From: Bog-473 sp963843365 | GTDB lineage: Bacteria; Actinomycetota; Acidimicrobiia; Acidimicrobiales; RAAP-2 | Reading direction: 5' to 3' | DNA: 64,000 nt | NCBI GenBank assembly: GCA_963843365.1 | Contig: CAWJKG010000003.1 | Coordinates: 372,001-436,000, forward strand | Shown: piece after piece, positions 8,826-18,182 of the stretch | Layout of the letters: each line of letters begins with the position of its first letter | Numbering within the stretch: the stretch's first letter is position 1 | Notes under the pieces: generated by a model | Seen by the model: the letters and a program-made list of their open reading frames with translations, nothing else | Database searches by the model: none | Told to the model about the DNA's origin: nothing | Translations under genes and position numbers: made by a program

Positions 8826-10214
8826 GACGGCGCCGGGCGCCACGTCGGTGGCCGACCAGAAGCCGACCCGTGGAGAGCCGGAGCGTCCGCGGGCGTAGAC
8901 CTTCAGCCGAGCCCGGGCGTCGGCCGACAAGAGGTCCACGGCGTCGAAGATTCCTCCTGGACCCGGCGCCCGCAGGGCGCGGTCCGCTTCGGTGCCCGGT
9001 CTCGGCAACTGGGTGGTGAGCACAACGAAGGGCGCACGCCCACCTGCGGCAAGCACGTGCGCGCGGCCGAGGGCCCGCCAGACCGTCTCCGAGCGGGCCA
9101 TGCCGCCTCGGTAGGCGGAGTTCGGCCCGGCGACGTCGAAGTACCAGGTACGGCCATGTTCATCCGTCCCGGTGAAGTCGACGGCGAGGCCGAGCCCACG
9201 CAGGCGGCGGTTGGGCCGGACGTCGGTGAACCCGGCTCCCTCGAGCGCGCCACGGGCCACCATGGAGGCCGAGGCACCGTCACTGGCGGCGCGCCCGCTG
9301 TCCGCCAGGGTCTCGTCTGCCAGGCGGGCGCGGGAGAGCTCGACGTAGGAAGGATCGAGGTCGTAGCCCACGGCATCGCGTCCACACCGCAAGGCCGCCA
9401 CGAGGGTCGAGCCGGATCCGGCAAAAGGATCGACCACGAGGTCGCCGCGGTAGGTGTAGAGCTCCATGAGCCGTTGCGGGAGCTCGATCGGGAAGGGGGC
9501 GGGGTGCCGCACGCGCACCGCGCTCTCGGGCGGGATGTCCCAGACATCGAGGGTGAGCGCCATGAAGTCGTCGGCCCCCACGCTGCTCTCGTGGGGGAGG
9601 CCCTCGCGTCGGCGGTCCTTGGGGCTGCGCGCTCGACCGAACCGTCCCTTGCTGGCCACGATGACCCGTTCGGTTACGTCGCGCAGCACCGGGTTGGCCG
9701 CCGAGCGAAAAGAGCCCCAGGCGCAAGAGCCGCTGGCCCCCTCGCCCTTCTGCCAGACGATCTCGCCCCGGGGGAGGAGGTGCAGATCGTCCTGCAGGAT
9801 GGTCATGACATCGGCGGCCAGGCTGCGGTAGGGCTTACGCCCGAGGTTGGCCACGTTGACCGCCATGCGGCCGCCCGGCTCGAGTACGCGCTTGCACTCC
9901 GAGAAGACGTCGCGCAGAAGTGATAGGTACTCGATGTAGGAGCCGGGCACGCCCTCGCGGTCGAGCTCCTCCTCGTACTGCTTGCCGGCGAAGTAGGGGG
10001 GTGAGGTGACGACCAGCGCCACCGAGTCGTCGGCCAGGGCCTCCATACGACGAGCGTCGCCGAGAAGGCAGGAGACACCGGGCTCATGCGGGTTCACCTG
10101 CTCGTCGGCGCTCAGCTCGGGCGCTTCGAAGCGGGCGTAGAAGGCGTCTGCCACGTGTGACTCGCGGCGTCCGACGCCGAAGTTGGAGGTCGCGGTGCGA
10201 CGACGAGGCGACAT
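8823..10214 (-). CDS. DNA methyltransferase (N4/N6 type) with C-terminal extension
   Basis: A 463-residue protein. The catalytic motif TSPPY lies near residue 70 and the SAM-binding motif VVDPFAGSGSTLVAALRCGRDAVGYDLDP near residue 250, so the order is catalytic motif first, as in beta-class amino-methyltransferases. About 170 residues follow, including VDFTGTDEHGRTWYFDVAG and PFVVLTTQLPRPGTEADRAL, a strand-rich extension not needed for methylation. It probably modifies adenine or cytosine in a specific DNA site. No restriction gene is recognised beside it, so it may be orphan or may carry a recognition or nuclease-like domain in its tail. Confidence 0.85.
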   Translation of the reverse strand: MSPRRRTATSNFGVGRRESHVADAFYARFEAPELSADEQVNPHEPGVSCLLGDARRMEALADDSVALVVTSPPYFAGKQYEEELDREGVPGSYIEYLSLLRDVFSECKRVLEPGGRMAVNVANLGRKPYRSLAADVMTILQDDLHLLPRGEIVWQKGEGASGSCAWGSFRSAANPVLRDVTERVIVASKGRFGRARSPKDRRREGLPHESSVGADDFMALTLDVWDIPPESAVRVRHPAPFPIELPQRLMELYTYRGDLVVDPFAGSGSTLVAALRCGRDAVGYDLDPSYVELSRARLADETLADSGRAASDGASASMVARGALEGAGFTDVRPNRRLRGLGLAVDFTGTDEHGRTWYFDVAGPNSAYRGGMARSETVWRALGRAHVLAAGGRAPFVVLTTQLPRPGTEADRALRAPGPGGIFDAVDLLSADARARLKVYARGRSGSPRVGFWSATDVAPGAV

Positions 10215-10324
10215 GAGAGGTCGGCTCGAACCCTACCGGCCGGCCCGCGACGGGGCCGGGATCACAAAGAGGCGGTGGAGCATGGGTGACACCCTATGGA
10301 TCTCCTGTGACAGGCGCCTCTCGG

Positions 10325-10762
10325 CTACATCTCGTAGACGACGAACGAGGTGGGGCGACCCACCTGGTCGTAGAGGGAGCGGGCCCGGCCGTTGTACTGC
10401 TGGGTGTGCCAGTAGAGGGTGTCGGCTCCCCGTTCCGTGCCGGCGGCCTTGACCGCCTGGAGCAGGGCGCGGCCCACGTCCTCCCCCCGGGCCCTTGGGT
10501 CCACGTACAGGTCCTCCAGGTAGCACTTGGGCTGCCGGGACCAGGTCGTGGCATGCACGACGCAGTTGGCCATCCCGATGGCCTGCCCGGCGTCGTCCAG
10601 GGCCAGCAGGCCGAACATGCCCTCGTCGCCGGCGCACAGGCGCCCGAAGGTGCCCTGGGTGGTCAGGTCGTCCAGCTGGGCCCGGTAGAAGTCCAGATAG
10701 CCGGCCCACAGGGGGGCCCAGCCGTCCCAGTCGTCGTTGCGCAGCGCGCGGATCGTTGCCAT
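10325..10762 (-). CDS. GNAT family N-acetyltransferase
   Basis: A 145-residue acetyltransferase of single-domain length. It opens MATIRALRNDDWDGWAPLWAGYLDFYR. The CoA-binding core is CYLEDLYVDPRARGEDVGRALLQAV (R-G-x-x-V-G-R-A), followed by WHTQQYNGRARSLYDQVG. This layout resembles diamine or small-amine acetyltransferases, but the substrate cannot be assigned. It stands between the methyltransferase and the ABC1 gene on the same strand. Confidence 0.88.
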   Translation of the reverse strand: MATIRALRNDDWDGWAPLWAGYLDFYRAQLDDLTTQGTFGRLCAGDEGMFGLLALDDAGQAIGMANCVVHATTWSRQPKCYLEDLYVDPRARGEDVGRALLQAVKAAGTERGADTLYWHTQQYNGRARSLYDQVGRPTSFVVYEM

Positions 10763-10819
10763 GCCCGCAGCCTTGCATCGAGCGGTGCCCCCCGCCGGAC
10801 CGCCAGCCGGGGCCCCGGG

Positions 10820-12518
10820 CTACCCGGGCGTGGGGCGCCGCCGGCCCAGGCGGCCGGAACCACCCCGCCGCCCCGGACGACCCGGGCGACCCGGACGACC
10901 CGGTCCGTCGAACTTCTCGCGCACCTGGGCCCGCCGGGCCTGGATCTCGCGGTGGGTGAGGCCCTCGGTCGACTCGTCCAGCCCGAAGCCCGCCTTGATC
11001 CCCGTCATGTCCGGGGCCCAGTCCTCGGCCTGCTCGAGCCCGAGCTGGGCCACGATGCGCTCCCCGTGCTTGGCCGCGAAGAGGAGCGCGATGGCCTCGA
11101 TCTCGGCGAACAGGTCCAGGTCCGGGGCGAGCGTGGCGATGGCGCCGTCGAGGAACATCAGGTTCTTGACGAAGAGCATGAGCTCCTTGGGAAGCCGGGC
11201 CCCGATCCCGAGCAGCGTCTTGATGGAGTGCTGCATCTCGGCCACCAGCTCGTCGGCGGTGAGGGCGGTGGGGTCGATCGCCGGCCGTTCCAGCCCGAGC
11301 ACGTCGATGACGTGCTCCACGTCGAGCTCGGCCGGGAACGCGCCGAGGTCGCGCAGGGCGGCGACCTGGGTCGGGATGTCGGCGTTGGAGGCGCCGACCA
11401 CGAGGGCCAGCAAAGCGAGGCGCTTGGCCTCGTCCAGGCGGCCCGTGATGCCGAAGTCGAGCAGCGCCGTCTTGCCCGACGGGAGGACGAAGAGGTTCCC
11501 GCCGTGCAGGTCGCCGTGGAAGATGCCGTAGAAGAGCGCGCCCTCCAAGAAGCCGATCATGCCGGCCCGGACGACGGCCTCGGTGTCGATGCCGGCGGCC
11601 CGCATTCCCTCCACGTCGCCGAAGTGGAAGCCGTCGAGCCGTTCCATCACGAGCATGCGCCGGGTCACCAGGGTCGGGTGGGGCCGGGGCACGACGAAGG
11701 CGCGCTGGTCGAGTGCGGCGAAGGTGGCGGCGACATCGAGCATGCTCTCGGCCTCCAGCCGGAAGTCGAGCTCCTCCACGATCGTCTCGGCGAACAGGTC
11801 CACCAGCGCGGGCGGGTTGGCCAGCGCGGCGACGGGGATCCGGCCCACCAGCAGCGGCGCCAGCCAGGCCATGACGGCGAGGTCCTGGCGCACCCGGCCC
11901 GACACCGTCGGGCGCTGCACCTTCACCACGACCGGTGTGCCGTCGCACAGCGTGGCGGCGTGCACCTGGGCGATGGAGGCGGCGGCCAGCGGCGTGCGCG
12001 CCACCGAGGCGAAGGCGGTGGAGAGCGGGCCGCCCAGCTCTTCGGTCAGGACCCGCTCCACCACCGGCCACGGCTCGGGCGTCACCTGGTCGCGGCACCA
12101 CTTGAACTCGGCCACCAGCTCCGGCGGGAACACGCCGTCCCCCGAGGCGACGATCTGGCCCAGCTTGATGTACGTCGGGCCCAGCCGTTCGGCCGCCACC
12201 CGCAACCGCCGCGAGATGCCGGCGATCGACTCGGAGCCTCCACGGCGGCGCTCCCCGACGTACCAGAGCGCCGAGCGCGGGGCCCAGGGCGCGCAGCGTG
12301 GTCCCGAGGCGGCGCGCCGGAGGCAGCGAGCGCCGGGCGGTCAGCCGGGGGAGCGAGGCGTGCAGGCGGCCGCGCACGCCGGCCAGGCCGCGTCGCCAGT
12401 CCAGCGCATCGGGCTCAATGGTCCATGGGCCGGACTCGCTGAACGTGCCGAAGGCGGTATCAGGGGAAGCGGGGGAGGGCGCCGACCCGGGAGGGGCCGC
12501 CGCCGGTTCAGTCGCCAC
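10820..12518 (-). CDS. ABC1/UbiB atypical kinase family protein, frameshifted
   Basis: The main part (from about 12205 down) shows the ABC1 core: RLGPTYIKLGQIVASG, AAASIAQVHAATLCDGTPVVVKVQRP, and GIFHGDLHGGNLFVLPSGKTALLDFGITG. UbiB-family proteins are atypical kinase/ATPases linked to quinone or lipid metabolism. The N-terminal 90 residues (MATEPAAAPPGSAP...) lie in another frame. Dropping one base near 12262-12290 joins TTLRALGPALGAL to WYVGERRRGGSESIAGISRRL and restores a normal protein. The C-terminus is Gly/Arg/Pro-rich (GRPGRPGRPGRRGGSGRLG). A sequencing error is the likely cause of the break. Confidence 0.82.
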
Positions 12519-12554
12519 GGATCGAGCCTATGGGTGCGGGGGCGGCGTCCAGGT

Positions 12555-13247
12555 CTAGGGCTGTACGAGGCCGGACTGGAAAGCGAAGACCACCGCCTGC
12601 ACGCGGTCGCGCAGGCCGAGCTTGGCGAGCAGACGGCCGACGTGCGACTTGACCGTGGCCTCGGAGACGTAGAGCCGGTCGGCGATCTCGGCGTTGGAGA
12701 GGCCGTCGGCCACGGCGAGCAGGACCTCGCGCTCGCGCTCGGTCAGGCTGGCCAGCCCCGGATCCTCGGCGACCCCTTCGGCGCCGGGCCCGGCGTCGTC
12801 GCCGGCGAGGTCGGGCAGGGTGTGGGCGTACTCCTCGAGGAGCCGCCGGGTGATGCGGGGCGACACCACGGCGTCCCCCCGGGCCACGGTCCGGATGGCC
12901 CCCACGAGCTCCGCCGGCGGGACGTCCTTGAGGAGGAATCCGCTGGCGCCCGCCCGCAACGCACTGAAGGCGTACTCGTCGAGGTCGAAGGTGGTCAGGA
13001 TCAGCACGCGGGTGTCGTCGCCGGCGGCCGAGCCGGTGATGGCCCGGGTGGCCTCTATGCCGTCGAGGACCGGCATGCGCACGTCCATGAGGACCACGTC
13101 AGGGCGGTACAGCTCGACGAGGCGCACGGCGTCGGCACCGTCGGGCGCCTCCCCGACGATCTCCATGTCCTCTTCGGCCTCGAGGATCATGCGGAAGCCC
13201 TTGCGCAGGAGGGCCTGATCGTCCGCCAGCACGACGCGGACGGTCAT
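12555..13247 (-). CDS. NarL/FixJ-type response regulator
   Basis: A 230-residue protein. The receiver domain starts MTVRVVLADDQALLRKGFRMIL, has the phospho-acceptor Asp in DVVLMDVRMPVLDG, the Thr in ILTTFD and the Lys in GFLLKDVPP. The C-terminal LuxR helix-turn-helix reads SLTEREREVLLAVADGLSNAEIADRLYVSEATVKSHV. The ATG at 13247 overlaps the TGA of the histidine kinase gene, so the pair is made together. Targets are unknown; control of its own operon is common in the family. Confidence 0.93.
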   Translation of the reverse strand: MTVRVVLADDQALLRKGFRMILEAEEDMEIVGEAPDGADAVRLVELYRPDVVLMDVRMPVLDGIEATRAITGSAAGDDTRVLILTTFDLDEYAFSALRAGASGFLLKDVPPAELVGAIRTVARGDAVVSPRITRRLLEEYAHTLPDLAGDDAGPGAEGVAEDPGLASLTEREREVLLAVADGLSNAEIADRLYVSEATVKSHVGRLLAKLGLRDRVQAVVFAFQSGLVQP

Positions 13248-14573
13248 GCCGGCGCAGGAGCCTTGCAGTCGCGCAGCGTCGTCGCGACCTCCCACCCGCC
13301 CGTCGGGCGGGGCCCGGCGCGCAGCGTCCCCCCGAAGCCGGCGGTGCGCTCCGCCATGCCGGCCAGGCCGTGGCCGCCACCCGCCGTCGGCGAGCCGGGC
13401 GCCGGCACCGCCACCCGTGTCCGGCCGTCGTCGCACACGCGCACGGCGACGTCGGGGTCGGCGAAGCGCAGCTCCACCTCCACTGCGGTCGCCCCTTCGG
13501 CGTGCTTCAGCGCGTTGGTCAACCCCTCCTGCACCACGCGGTAGACGGTCAGTCCCGCCGCCTCGGACAGCTCGAAGGGCGCGCCCACGCGGCGGACCGA
13601 GACGTCCAGGCCGGTGCCGCGCACCCGTTCGGCCAGCGCGTCGATCTCCCGCAGGCCCGGCTGGGGCGCCAGCGCGGGCCGGGCGGGACCGCCCGCCGGG
13701 GCAGGGCCGGCGGGACCGCCGGGCGCGGGCTCGTCCCGGAGCACGCCGAGCATCCGCCGCATGTCGGTCAGCGCCTGGCGGCCGGTGCTCGAGACCTCGT
13801 GGACGGCTTCCGCCGCCCGGGCCGGGTCGGACGCCTGAGCCAGGGAGGCGGCGTCGGCCAGTGTGACCATCACCTGGATGTTGTGCGAGACGACGTCGTG
13901 CATCTCCACGCGCGATCCGGGCCCGCTCGGTCACGGCCGCCAGCGTCGCCTGCTGGTCGCGCTCGAGCTCAAGGCGCGCCGCCCGCTCGGCCAGCCAGTC
14001 CAGCTGGCTGCGCAGGGCCCGCACCACGACGCCCGCCAGCAGCGCCGTGAAGACGAGACCGGTCAGGAAGACGAAGGACTGGACGTTGTTACCGGTCGGC
14101 TCCCAGCGCACCGTGGCCATCACCACGCCGGCCTCGAGGACCGCCGCGGCCACGGCCACGAGCCACCACTCCGACTCGAGCGCCACGGTGTAGAGCGCGA
14201 CCAGCAGCGCCAGGTCGGCCCACCCGGGGACGGCCACGAGCCACTGCACGAAGGCGACGGCGGCGAGGACCAGGAAGACCGTCATGGGGGCCCGGCGCCG
14301 GAAGGCAAGCGGCAGGGTGAGGGCGGCGACGAACCACAGGCTCGGGCGCGACGCCGTCTGATCGAAGACCCAGCCCGAGAAGAGGACGAACAGCGCCAGC
14401 GCCAGCGCCAGGTCGACCAGGGTGGCATGGCGGCGGTCGAAGGCGCGCAGCCACTGCCACAGGCGCCAGGAGCCGTCGGCGTGGTCGGCGCCCAGGGCAT
14501 CTGTCGTCGCGACCTCGTGCACGCCCCGGGGCCGGAGCCACTCGGGGTACAGGTGACGTGAGCTGGGAGCCAT
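13244..14573 (-). CDS. Sensor histidine kinase, HisKA_3 type, frameshifted
   Basis: Two frames form one kinase. The N-terminal part carries four to five membrane helices (VDLALALALFVLFSGWVF, LWFVAALTLPLAF, VFLVLAAVAFVQWLV and others) and a linker ending LAAVTERARIAR. The C-terminal part continues with EMHDVVSHNIQVMV, the phospho-His box, then DALAERVRGTGLDV and the ATPase motifs (NALKHA, GGGHGLAGMAERT). An extra base at about 13906-13907 separates them: removing it gives ARIAREMHDVV. The start at 14573 is tentative. It pairs with the NarL-type regulator that overlaps its stop. Confidence 0.85.
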
Positions 14574-14879
14574 CGGATCCTTCGTTCCCGCGCGGGACGA
14601 CCATGGTAGTGCCGCCTGAACAGGGCCTCCGTTCGGGATCCACCCCGGTCTCACCTCTCCAGCCTCCCTGGTGGGGGCCGGACCGGTGCTCATCCCCAGG
14701 AATGAAACCCGGAGGGGCGGATCATTCCTGGGGACGATTCCGAACGGGCCGGAGCGGACTTACCGTCACAGTGCGAAGCCGACGGGCGACGCGAGGCAGC
14801 GGGTGTGGTCCGCCCCGAGCACACAGCGCACCTCGTGTCGCTCGTGGGACGCGGCGCCCCGCGGGCTCGGGTGGAGGGT
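14574..14879. other. Intergenic region upstream of the two-component operon
   Basis: About 306 bp between the end of the oxidoreductase gene (14880) and the kinase start. I see no convincing gene on either strand. It contains the 13-bp inverted repeat at 14693-14734 and is the place for the promoter of the kinase-regulator pair. Confidence 0.6.
14693..14734. promoter_or_regulatory. Perfect 13-bp inverted repeat
   Basis: Arms TCCCCAGGAATGA (14693-14705) and TCATTCCTGGGGA (14722-14734) are exact reverse complements, with a 16-base loop. There is no T run, so a classical terminator is unlikely on the sequence alone. It lies 120-160 bp upstream of the histidine kinase start. It could be a binding site for the response regulator or an RNA hairpin ending the upstream transcript. 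Confidence 0.55.
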
Positions 14880-15758
14880 TCAGCCGCCGGCGCGGGCGGC
14901 CGCCTCACGGCAGGGTTCGAGATCGTCGAAGGCGCGGGCGACGTCGTCGGGCGTAAAGGCGAAGAAGAGCGCCGCCACCGCATCGGCACCCGCCTCGGCG
15001 TAGCCCTCGACCCATTCGGGCGTGAGCTGGTTGAAATACGGGCAGACCGTGATGCGCACCTCGGCCCGGCTGCGCCCGACCTTGTCGAGTTCCTCGTCCA
15101 GGGCGGCCAGGCCCACCGCCAGCTCCTCGGGAGAGCGGTTGAAGGTGTGCCAGCCCTGCCCGTAGCGGGCCACCCGGCGCAGGGCGGCCGGCGTCTCGCC
15201 GCCGACGTGGACGGGTGGCGGCTGCTGCACGGGCTTGGGGTACATCTGGCAGGCGGGAAGGTCGTAGACCTCGCCGTGGAAGGAAGACGTGTCGTCCACC
15301 CAGAGCGTGCGCAGCACCTCGAGGTACTCGTCGGTCCGCCGGCCCCGTTGCGGCCAGGGCACGTTGAGGACGTCGAACTCCTCCTTGAGCCAGCCCACAC
15401 CGATGCCCAGGTCCACCCGTCCGCCCGAGAGCCAGTCGAGCGTGCTGACCTCCTTGGCGGTGTAGACGGGGTTGCGCTGGGGGAGGAGCAGCATGGCGGT
15501 CCCCAGGCGCACCGTGGACGTGCGCGCCGCCAGGTAGGTCAGCGTCACCATCGGCTCGAGCAACCCGGTGCCGGGCGGGGCGGGGATCTTGCCGTCCTCC
15601 GCGTACGGGTAGCTGCTGTCGTAGTCCTCGAAGAGCACGACGTGCTCGCCCACCCAGATGGTCCCGACGCCGCGCTCTTCGGCCCCCGTCGCGACGGCGT
15701 CGAGGAGCGCGGCGGAGGTCATGGGACTCGCGGTCGGCATCCACAGGTCGAATTGCAC
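14880..15758 (-). CDS. LLM class F420-type oxidoreductase
   Basis: A 292-residue luciferase-fold protein: VQFDLWMPTASPMTSAALLDAV, TIWVGEHVVLFEDYDSSYPY, LAARTSTVRLGTAMLLLPQRNPVYTAKEVSTLDWLSGGR and GIGVGWLKEEFDVL. It matches the F420-dependent subfamily often found beside P450s in actinobacteria. The GTG at 15758 lies two bases after the TetR stop and is preferred to a longer upstream start inside the TetR gene. As the third gene of the P450-TetR operon it probably acts on the same, unidentified substrate pathway. Confidence 0.85.
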   Translation of the reverse strand: MQFDLWMPTASPMTSAALLDAVATGAEERGVGTIWVGEHVVLFEDYDSSYPYAEDGKIPAPPGTGLLEPMVTLTYLAARTSTVRLGTAMLLLPQRNPVYTAKEVSTLDWLSGGRVDLGIGVGWLKEEFDVLNVPWPQRGRRTDEYLEVLRTLWVDDTSSFHGEVYDLPACQMYPKPVQQPPPVHVGGETPAALRRVARYGQGWHTFNRSPEELAVGLAALDEELDKVGRSRAEVRITVCPYFNQLTPEWVEGYAEAGADAVAALFFAFTPDDVARAFDDLEPCREAAARAGG

Positions 15759-15760
15759 GG

Positions 15761-16384
15761 TCAGGCCCCCAGTCCTCGGCACACGAACAGACACATCTCG
15801 TCGGCCGCCTGTGCGGCCGAGATGGGCTCGGGCTCACCGGCACGGACCGAGAGGGCACCGTAGATCTGCTGGCCCATCAGCACGACGGCCCGGTCAGGGT
15901 CCACGTCCGCCCGGAAGTCGCCGCTGGCGATGCCGGCGACGACCAGGTCCTCGAGCACGCGGATCATGTCGAGCCCGATCATCATCAGCGCCCCGCCCAC
16001 CGCCTCCGACCCGGCGGCGGTGGTCGTCGACTGCGTGGCCATGGCGAGTCGGAAGAAGGCGGGACTCTCGTCGACGCGTTCGAGGGCGCCGAGGATCAGG
16101 CGACGCAACCGCGCCACGGGCGGGGCCCCGTCGTCGGCCACCAGGGCGATGGTGTCCTGCAGGCGGTCGTACATGGACTGGACGCAGGCGCGCAGGAGCT
16201 CGTCCCGGTTGGCGAAGTAGACGTAGACGGTCGAGCGGGCGACGCCGGCTTCCGCCGCGATCTCGTCCATCGACACGTCCGTGGTGCCCCGCTCGCCGAA
16301 GAGGCGGCGCGCCGTGTCGACGAGCTGGTCGCGCCGGAAGTCGCGGATGACATCCTTGAGCGCATCGGGGGCGCGCCGGGCCAC
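15761..16384 (-). CDS. TetR family transcriptional regulator
   Basis: A 207-residue protein. The N-terminal helix-turn-helix reads LVDTARRLFGERGTTDVSMDEIAAEAGVARSTVYVYFANRDELL, the standard TetR pattern. The C-terminal ligand domain is helical (LRRLILGALERVDESPAFFRLAM). The GTG at 16384 follows AAGGAGG at good distance and lies just after the P450 stop at 16414. The palindrome at 17672-17690 in front of the P450 gene is the obvious candidate operator, so the gene probably represses its own operon. Confidence 0.92.
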   Translation of the reverse strand: MARRAPDALKDVIRDFRRDQLVDTARRLFGERGTTDVSMDEIAAEAGVARSTVYVYFANRDELLRACVQSMYDRLQDTIALVADDGAPPVARLRRLILGALERVDESPAFFRLAMATQSTTTAAGSEAVGGALMMIGLDMIRVLEDLVVAGIASGDFRADVDPDRAVVLMGQQIYGALSVRAGEPEPISAAQAADEMCLFVCRGLGA

Positions 16385-16413
16385 TGCTCGCTCCGCCTCC
16401 TTGGGCGCGCGGC

Positions 16414-17649
16414 TCAGGCGCCGATGCGCGCGGCCGGGGTGAAGGCCACGGGGATGTGCTTGACGCCGTTGATGAACTGGGACTGGAGGCGCTGCACGTC
16501 GCCGTCCTGGCGGATGTCGGGCATCCGGTCCAACAAGTGTTCGTACATGACTCGGATCTCCATGCGGGCGAGGTTGGTCCCGAGGCAGAAATGGGGGCCG
16601 CCCCCGCCGAAAGCCATGTGCGGGTTGGGGTCCCGTCCGACGTCGAACACGTCGGGATCCGCGAACACGTCCTCGTCCCGGTTGGCCGAGGCGTGGAAGA
16701 ACAGGACCTTGTCGCCGGCGGCGATCTTCGTCCCGCTGAGCTCGGCGTCCACCATGGCGGTGCGGCGGAAGTTCATGACCGGGCTGACGTAGCGCAGCAT
16801 TTCGTCGACGGCGGTGGGCAGCAGGCTGCGGTCGGCCAGGAGGCGCTGCCACTGCTCGGGGTTCTGGAAGAAGGCGTGCAGGCCGCCGGACATGAGGTTG
16901 CGGGTCGTCTCGTTGCCGGCGACGGTGAGCATGAGGAAGAACAGCTCGAGCTCCATGTCGCTGAGGCGTTCCCCCTCGACCTCGACGGTGGTGAGCGCGC
17001 TCATGAGGTCTTCGTGAGGGTTGATGCGCTTCTGGGCGAACAGCTCGGCGGCGTAGGCGTAGAGCTCCATGGCCGAGGTCAGGGCCAGCTCGGCCTGGTC
17101 CTGGTACTCGGGGTCCTCGTTGCCCACCATGCGATTGGACCACTCGAACATGCGGTGGCGGTCCTCCTGAGGCACCCCGAGGAGCTCGGCGATGACCTGC
17201 AGGGGGAGCTCGGCGGAGATCTGGGTCACGAAGTCGGCCTGACCCTGCTCGATCACCTCGTCGATGATGGCATCGGTGGCGCGGTGGATGCTCTCCTCGA
17301 GGTCGCGCACCATGCGGGGGGTGAATCCCTTGTTGACCAGTCGCCGGTAGCGGGTGTGCAGCGGGGGGTCCATGTTGAGCATCATGAGGCTCTGCTGGGC
17401 GATCTCGTCGGGCTCGAGCTCGAAGGGCATGGTGCCCTTGGCGGCGGAGCTGAAGCGCTCCCAGTCCCGGTTGACGGTGATGCAGTCGTCGTAGCGGGTC
17501 ACGGCCCAGAATCCCGGACCGCCGGCCTCCTCCTGCCAGTGCACGGGATCGTGCCGCCGGAGGTGGGCGAAGTAGGCGTGGGGGACGCCGGCCACGTAGG
17601 ACCGGGAATCCGAGAGGTCGACAGGGGCCACATCGGCCAGGGTGCTCAT
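16414..17649 (-). CDS. Cytochrome P450
   Basis: A 411-residue P450 of bacterial soluble length. It shows the I-helix motif LMLTVAGNETTRN (oxygen activation), the E-x-x-R pair in VDEMLRYVSPVMNFRRTA, and the haem-ligand loop FGGGGPHFCLGTNLAR with the proximal Cys. The overall pattern (DPPLHTRYRRLVNKGFTPR) resembles actinobacterial P450s acting on steroids, terpenes or fatty acids; the substrate is not fixed. The ATG at 17649 is chosen because AGAGGAG lies at proper spacing and the upstream extension overlaps the promoter. Regulation by the TetR gene that follows is likely. Confidence 0.93.
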   Translation of the reverse strand: MSTLADVAPVDLSDSRSYVAGVPHAYFAHLRRHDPVHWQEEAGGPGFWAVTRYDDCITVNRDWERFSSAAKGTMPFELEPDEIAQQSLMMLNMDPPLHTRYRRLVNKGFTPRMVRDLEESIHRATDAIIDEVIEQGQADFVTQISAELPLQVIAELLGVPQEDRHRMFEWSNRMVGNEDPEYQDQAELALTSAMELYAYAAELFAQKRINPHEDLMSALTTVEVEGERLSDMELELFFLMLTVAGNETTRNLMSGGLHAFFQNPEQWQRLLADRSLLPTAVDEMLRYVSPVMNFRRTAMVDAELSGTKIAAGDKVLFFHASANRDEDVFADPDVFDVGRDPNPHMAFGGGGPHFCLGTNLARMEIRVMYEHLLDRMPDIRQDGDVQRLQSQFINGVKHIPVAFTPAARIGA

Positions 17650-17671
17650 GGTTGGACAGCTCCTCTGAACA

Positions 17672-17690
17672 ATCGGACATGCTGTCCGAT
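17672..17690. promoter_or_regulatory. Palindromic operator, probable TetR site
   Basis: ATCGGACA-TGC-TGTCCGAT is a perfect 8-bp palindrome with a 3-bp centre. It lies just after the predicted -10 box and 23 bp before the P450 start, where a repressor would block initiation. The TetR-type regulator encoded two genes downstream is the natural binder. Confidence 0.75.
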
Positions 17691-17697
17691 ACCTCGG

Positions 17698-17726
17698 ATG
17701 GTACGTACAAGGCGCTCCGCTGTCAA
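17698..17726 (-). promoter_or_regulatory. Sigma-70-type promoter of P450-TetR operon
   Basis: On the minus strand TTGACA (17726-17721) is followed after exactly 17 bases by TACCAT (17703-17698). This is a consensus -35 and an actinobacterial-style -10. The operator palindrome begins 7 bp further downstream. Confidence 0.7.
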
Positions 17727-17822
17727 CGTTCGCTCGGGGCGCCGCTCCGACCCTCAAGGAGAGGTCGAGGCCCGACGGGACGAAAACGGCCGTGCTCGCC
17801 AGCGTGACGTGCGCCGGCCGGC

Positions 17823-18182
17823 CTAGGAGGGCGGAGGATCGGCCGGGGTCGGCGGCACGACGGCGACCGACTTCGTCGGGTCGTCGGGGTCGAGGATCAC
17901 GCGTATCCGGCTGTCGGCGTCAGGCGGCTCCCCCGGCACTTCGGCGACGATCACCACTTCCTGAGCGGGAGGAGCGAAGACGGCCTGGAGGCCCCGGGCG
18001 ATGCCGGTGCCCACGGCGCCGATGGCCGACTCCTTTGCCCAGCGGTGGAAGCCGTCGAACTCCTCGAGGACACCGTCGTTGCGCTCGGGCTGTGTCTCCG
18101 GAACCGACTCATCGCCATCGATTTCCACCATGCTCATCCTCGCAGGAATGGCGCCGGCACGGACGATCTCGTTCTCGGACAT
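17823..18182 (-). CDS. Small hypothetical protein, about 119 aa
   Basis: A soluble protein with an acidic first half (MVEIDGDESVPETQPERND), a central helix (FHRWAKESAIGAVGTGIARGLQAVF), a strand-like stretch (EVVIVAEVPGEP) and a Pro-rich tail. No domain is recognised. The ATG at 18182 is chosen over an upstream one at 18215. It is a single gene between the P450 operon and the collagen region. Confidence 0.55.
   Translation of the reverse strand: MSENEIVRAGAIPARMSMVEIDGDESVPETQPERNDGVLEEFDGFHRWAKESAIGAVGTGIARGLQAVFAPPAQEVVIVAEVPGEPPDADSRIRVILDPDDPTKSVAVVPPTPADPPPS

Noticed and set aside
10233..12518. 761-codon frame over the ABC1 and GNAT genes
   Set aside because: Only its first 90 codons look real; the rest is a shadow of the ABC1 frame.
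12555..14693. One long frame that would fuse kinase N-terminus and response regulator (712 codons)
   Set aside because: The middle (13.9-13.25 kb) reads as Arg/Gly-rich shadow, while the adjacent frame holds the real phospho-His and ATPase motifs.
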